A stretch of DNA of 64,000 nucleotides from the NCBI RefSeq assembly GCF_004770615.1, contig NZ_RQER01000004.1:737062-801061 (forward strand), given 5' to 3'. A program made the translations under genes and the position numbers. Source of the stretch: Leptospira langatensis (GTDB taxonomy: Bacteria; Spirochaetota; Leptospiria; Leptospirales; Leptospiraceae). The notes under the pieces were generated by a model. That model ran no database searches, was not told the DNA's origin, and saw only the letters and a program-made list of their open reading frames with translations. Positions 60,998 through 64,000 of the stretch are shown here, piece after piece. Every line of letters begins with the position of its first letter. Position 1 is the first letter of the stretch.

Positions 60998-61645
60998 TCA
61001 GATCTTGATCCGATCCAAATAGTAGATGCGGGAGCCGGCCTCCCGCTTCTCTTTCTCAAAATAAGAAATAGGGAACCCTTCTCTACTTAAAGAAAACTCT
61101 CGGTCTTTTGCCGTCCATCTGGGATCCTCTCGGAAGAATCGAATTCCTCTGCGGGCATACGGGCCGTAGTCCGTTGCAAAATGGAATTTTCCCCCTTTGC
61201 GAAGAAGGATATGTACGGTATCGAGGAATCTAGGATTTAAAGTTCTGTGTTTATGATGTCTTTTCTTGGGCCATGGATCGGGGAAGTTCAAAAGGATCTC
61301 GTCGAAGGTCTCCTCTTTGAAGATTTCTTCTAAAAACCAATTAAAATTCACAGAAAGAAGTCTAACGTTCTCGATACCATTCCGGGAGAGATCTCGGAAG
61401 GTCTTGCGAATACGATCAGCCTTCTTTTCCATCAGGATGAATCCCGTGTTCGGGTGAGCCTTGGCAAGCTCTACCGCAACTTCTCCCCAACCGGAACCAA
61501 GCTCTAAGTAATATGTCCCGAATTCCTTTGGAAACAAATCGCTTTTTTTTAATTTACTTCCCGACTTGATCTTTAAGAAATATTCCGAAGCAAAGGGTAG
61601 TCTAGTCGCGATTTTCCATTGTTTTTCTCGAAAATCAGATGTCAT
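60998..61645 (-). CDS. trmB: tRNA (guanine-46-N7)-methyltransferase
   Basis: About 215 aa. SAM motif YLELGSGWGEVAVELAKAHP, LMEKKADRI and the family signature LLNFPDPWPKKRHHKHRTL; FHFATDYGPYA completes the fold. I choose ATG at 61645; the open frame extends to a TTG at 61678. Its stop abuts the stop of the TPR gene. Confidence 0.95.
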   Translation of the reverse strand: MTSDFREKQWKIATRLPFASEYFLKIKSGSKLKKSDLFPKEFGTYYLELGSGWGEVAVELAKAHPNTGFILMEKKADRIRKTFRDLSRNGIENVRLLSVNFNWFLEEIFKEETFDEILLNFPDPWPKKRHHKHRTLNPRFLDTVHILLRKGGKFHFATDYGPYARRGIRFFREDPRWTAKDREFSLSREGFPISYFEKEKREAGSRIYYLDRIKI

Positions 61646-61696
61646 CGCTTCTTGCCTTTGAAAATACCAAATCTCCAAGTTGTCTAATTTAATACA

Positions 61697-62635
61697 GTGA
61701 AAATAAAATTATACGGAGTAAGAGGATCTCTTCCTACTCCGCTTTCCGGTTCCGAATATAGAGAAAAACTAGAGAAGATCCTGGAGACCGCTCATCTTGA
61801 ATTCAAAACCAAGAACGGATCCTTCTCAGTACAGCATTTTTTACAAAGCTTAGATCCGAGCCTGCTACGTCCTGTAGGAGGAAATACCACCTGCGTCTAT
61901 GTAGAATCCCAAAAAGGGGAAAAGTTGATCATAGATTGCGGCTCTGGGATGAGAGAACTCGGTAACGATCTGCTTAAGGAAGGCATCGCAAAGGGTGGTA
62001 AGATCAAGGTCCTAGTGACCCATACTCATTGGGATCATATTCAAGGCTGGCCATTCTTCAAGCCAGGTTATATTCCCTCCGTCGAAATCGATTTCTATTC
62101 TACCATTGAGAACTTGAAAGAAAGATTTGATCGGCAACAAAATCCGGAGAATTTCCCGATCACCTTGGACGAGATGATGTCCAAGAAAACATTCACTCTG
62201 TTAAAAAGACAGAAAACGGTCCAGATAGGGGATTTCAAGGTGACTCCCTTCCTTCTGAAGCATCCAGGGAATTGTACAGGATACCATATAGAAGAGAACG
62301 GCAAAAGCTTTCTATTCTGCACGGACGTAGAAGTCCGTGATGAGGATCTCGATGAGTTCGCTCATCTAAGGGAGAACTTCGGTAAACCCGATATGCTGAT
62401 CATAGATGCTCAATATAGCTCCGAAGAAGCGGACCGTAAGATCGGTTGGGGGCACACTTCGGGAAAGATGGCGGTAAGATGTGGAGAAGTATTAGGTGTG
62501 CATAAGTTGGTACTAACGCACCATGAACCCGATCATCCGGATGAAGAGATCATACGAATGTTCAATCAAGAGAAGGGATCCACAGACTTAGATGAGATCG
62601 TACTAGCCAGAGAGTCGGATACCTTCCTTCTATAA
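61697..62635 (+). CDS. MBL-fold metal-dependent hydrolase
   Basis: 312 aa, starting at GTG, divergent from trmB. The metallo-beta-lactamase motif [34 protein letters not shown] and [10 protein letters not shown] supply metal ligands. It resembles the phosphodiesterase-like/RNase Z-related group that reads VRGSLPTP at the N-terminus. A longer insertion around residues 125-165 is present. Substrate unknown; some homologues are cyclic-nucleotide phosphodiesterases. Confidence 0.88.
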   Translation: MKIKLYGVRGSLPTPLSGSEYREKLEKILETAHLEFKTKNGSFSVQHFLQSLDPSLLRPVGGNTTCVYVESQKGEKLIIDCGSGMRELGNDLLKEGIAKGGKIKVLVTHTHWDHIQGWPFFKPGYIPSVEIDFYSTIENLKERFDRQQNPENFPITLDEMMSKKTFTLLKRQKTVQIGDFKVTPFLLKHPGNCTGYHIEENGKSFLFCTDVEVRDEDLDEFAHLRENFGKPDMLIIDAQYSSEEADRKIGWGHTSGKMAVRCGEVLGVHKLVLTHHEPDHPDEEIIRMFNQEKGSTDLDEIVLARESDTFLL

Positions 62636-62765
62636 TCCGATCGCTTTAGTTATCTTAGTACTCAAGAAGTAGTTTAATAAGACTTCTAGTTTCTTTTTAA
62701 AAGTTTTCTTAGAAAAAAAGAAATCTCCTTTTAAAATTTCTACTACGTTGTATTCTTTCTCGGCC

Positions 62766-63128
62766 ATGCAAAGACTAGAGATCGGGATAGAACCCTCTTC
62801 CCAGAAAGAAGAACCCGGTCTTTTCGCGGATAAGAGATTCTACATAAGGTTCCGAAAAGACAATCGGGTTCGATTATTCGATAAAGGACAATGGAGCGAA
62901 GGAATACTATTGGATATATCGATGATGGGAGCTTCCATTCATTCGAATACCGAATGGGAGGTCGGCTCCAGTATAACGTTTATGTCTCCAATGTTTTCCT
63001 GCGAGATAGAAGGCGACATCATACGTAGATCAAGTTCGGATCACGGCTATAGATATGCTATAGTATTCCATGATCTATGCGACGCTAATACACTTGAGAT
63101 CTTGAATAAGATAGCATACTGTAGTTAA
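62766..63128 (+). CDS. PilZ-domain protein (probable c-di-GMP receptor)
   Basis: About 120 aa. The PilZ signature is visible: Arg-rich RFYIRFRKDNRVRLF followed by LLDISMMGASIHS (DxSxxG) and a six-strand barrel. Such stand-alone PilZ proteins bind cyclic di-GMP and regulate motility or envelope. ATG 62766 is preferred; a TTG at 62748 is in frame. No clear ribosome site was found for either. Confidence 0.82.
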   Translation: MQRLEIGIEPSSQKEEPGLFADKRFYIRFRKDNRVRLFDKGQWSEGILLDISMMGASIHSNTEWEVGSSITFMSPMFSCEIEGDIIRRSSSDHGYRYAIVFHDLCDANTLEILNKIAYCS

Positions 63129-63205
63129 CGATTTTTTTATACGAGCTTGGAATTTTTTTTCAAAGCTCTAAACTCAAAGGTCCCAAGGCCGACATTTATA
63201 ATAGG

Positions 63206-63901
63206 ATGAACCTGGGAGCAATACAATCCTCAGTGATAGAAAGACCGAGAGATACATCGGTTCAGTACATCGGACATGGGCAGCTTGAGAGCTCGCCCCA
63301 GTCTACCTCTGTCCTACACGTTATTTCCCATGAATTAGGCCATGTTGCTGAGTTTAGGAATGAGGCTATCCGCGATAACGCAGAGCTTAGGTCCTTAGAA
63401 GTATCCATCCATTATGAGATGAGAGATGGAAAACTAGTAGCGGTCGCCGGCGAAACCAAGGCTACCACTGTTAAGAAACCGGAAAAGGACTCTTCTAAAG
63501 GTTGGGAACTTGCCGAGCAGAGCCAATCGGCAGATAAAAAGCCTGAGTCCGCTAAGAACAAGGAAGCAGAGAATCGTTCCGATCTCATCTCCGATAAGGA
63601 GTGGGAGCTTATGTCAGAACTGAGAGAGATCGATCTTGAACTAAACCGTTTAGACAAGGGCCAAGTATCCAATGAGGACCGGGAAAGAAAGACAGAGGAC
63701 GATGCACGCCGTCATATGGAACTCGTCGAAAGAAAGAGAAAGCTGGAAATGGCTTTAAGCCAAGAGAAGTTAAAGGCCCTTTTGGATGAAACTCTAAAGA
63801 CGATCCAAGAATTGAACGAGAAACAGATCCAATTTGCCGGAAAAGTATATTATGGAGATGCGATTAACGCTGCCGGCAACCTGATCGAAGCCCAAGCCTA
63901 A
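63206..63901 (+). CDS. SprA-like putative metalloprotease
   Basis: 231 aa. Near the N-terminus HVISHELGHVAEFRNEA contains HExxH-type residues (HELGH), and the following SLEVSIHYEMRDGKLVAVAGE matches the SprA-related family pattern in which a Y-rich strand leads to DGxxYAVGGE. The C-terminal two thirds are a charged coiled coil ending in AGNLIEAQA. No signal peptide. Function unknown; the family is often called putative metalloprotease. Convergent with the gene at the right edge, one base between stops. Confidence 0.7.
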   Translation: MNLGAIQSSVIERPRDTSVQYIGHGQLESSPQSTSVLHVISHELGHVAEFRNEAIRDNAELRSLEVSIHYEMRDGKLVAVAGETKATTVKKPEKDSSKGWELAEQSQSADKKPESAKNKEAENRSDLISDKEWELMSELREIDLELNRLDKGQVSNEDRERKTEDDARRHMELVERKRKLEMALSQEKLKALLDETLKTIQELNEKQIQFAGKVYYGDAINAAGNLIEAQA

Positions 63902-63902
63902 T

Positions 63903-64000
63903 TTAAGCCTGTTCGTGAACCTCGTCCGGCATCGGATCGTCGTCGATCGATGGGACAATCAAATTCTTCATCATAGTTTCTATGATCTTTCTAAGCTCAG
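63903..64000 (-). CDS. 3' end of an unidentified gene
   Basis: An open frame on the minus strand enters from the right edge and ends at the TAA at 63903-63905. The visible C-terminus reads ELRKIIETMMKNLIVPSID followed by DDPMPDEVHEQA. Too short to identify. Confidence 0.6.
   Translation of the reverse strand, partial: ELRKIIETMMKNLIVPSIDDDPMPDEVHEQA

Noticed and set aside
62650..62695. AGAAGT...ACTTCT followed by T-rich sequence as the MBL gene terminator
   Set aside because: Only 6 AT-rich pairs with an 11-nt loop; too weak to list as a terminator.
63197..63202. TATAAT just before the 63206 gene as its promoter
   Set aside because: It lies only 3 bp from the ATG, leaving no room for a start of transcription upstream of the codon.

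Overview
This 64-kb window is a contiguous stretch of a spirochaete chromosome, almost certainly a Leptospira. Supporting signs: the block dnaA-dnaN-recF-dciA-gyrB-gyrA, a plastidic-type ferredoxin-NADP reductase ending in Tyr, several lipoproteins with spirochaete-type lipoboxes, lpxD, a bactofilin, a VKOR-DsbA fusion and very dense packing with overlapping stops. By eye the GC content is in the low to mid 40s, higher than the L. interrogans group, so a P2/intermediate-clade species is plausible (inference, not computed).

Layout. 1-10854 is the replication-initiation block, all on the minus strand: gyrA (cut by the window edge), gyrB, dciA, recF, dnaN, dnaA, holB, ilvE. At about 10.9 kb the direction switches to plus with mnmG, so the origin very probably lies in 7.0-10.9 kb; the dnaN-dnaA and dnaA-holB spacers are the best candidates. 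12.9-18.5 kb is the segregation region: three parS sites lie downstream of mnmG, followed by a periplasmic hypothetical, an M20 peptidase, rsmG, parA and parB. 18.6-20.5 kb is a likely cell-shape operon: a LytM/M23 pseudo-enzyme, a bactofilin and a DUF327 protein. 20.6-31 kb holds tatD-serS, an OmpA-like PD40 protein, a solute-binding protein paired with a beta-barrel protein, the recR-ebfC-dnaX-tadA group and a VWA-STAS fusion protein. 31-37.9 kb holds a PC4-domain protein, ferredoxin-NADP reductase, lpxD, an overlooked 58-aa ORF, an MFS exporter with an acyl-CoA ligase, and a lipoprotein.

37.9-43.1 kb is the most coherent accessory system: a CsoR/CstR-family repressor, a YgaP-like DUF2892 membrane protein, a TolC-like protein and an RND pump. 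Three near-identical 16-bp sites (ATACC-N6-GGTAT) lie in front of the regulator and the pump operon. No periplasmic adaptor gene is present.

43.3-53 kb: tRNA-Leu(CAG), hisBHA, a VKOR-DsbA fusion followed by a zinc-ribbon membrane protein and a DUF885 protein, thiD, an alkyltransferase-like protein with an orphan histidine kinase, and rsgA. 53.1-64 kb: a protein of unknown function with a degenerate HD-like region, a three-gene envelope locus (FecR lipoprotein, PEGA lipoprotein, 1190-aa TPR/propeller lipoprotein), trmB, an MBL hydrolase, a PilZ protein, a SprA-like metalloprotease-like protein and the 3' end of one further minus-strand gene. No insertion sequence, prophage or CRISPR array was seen.
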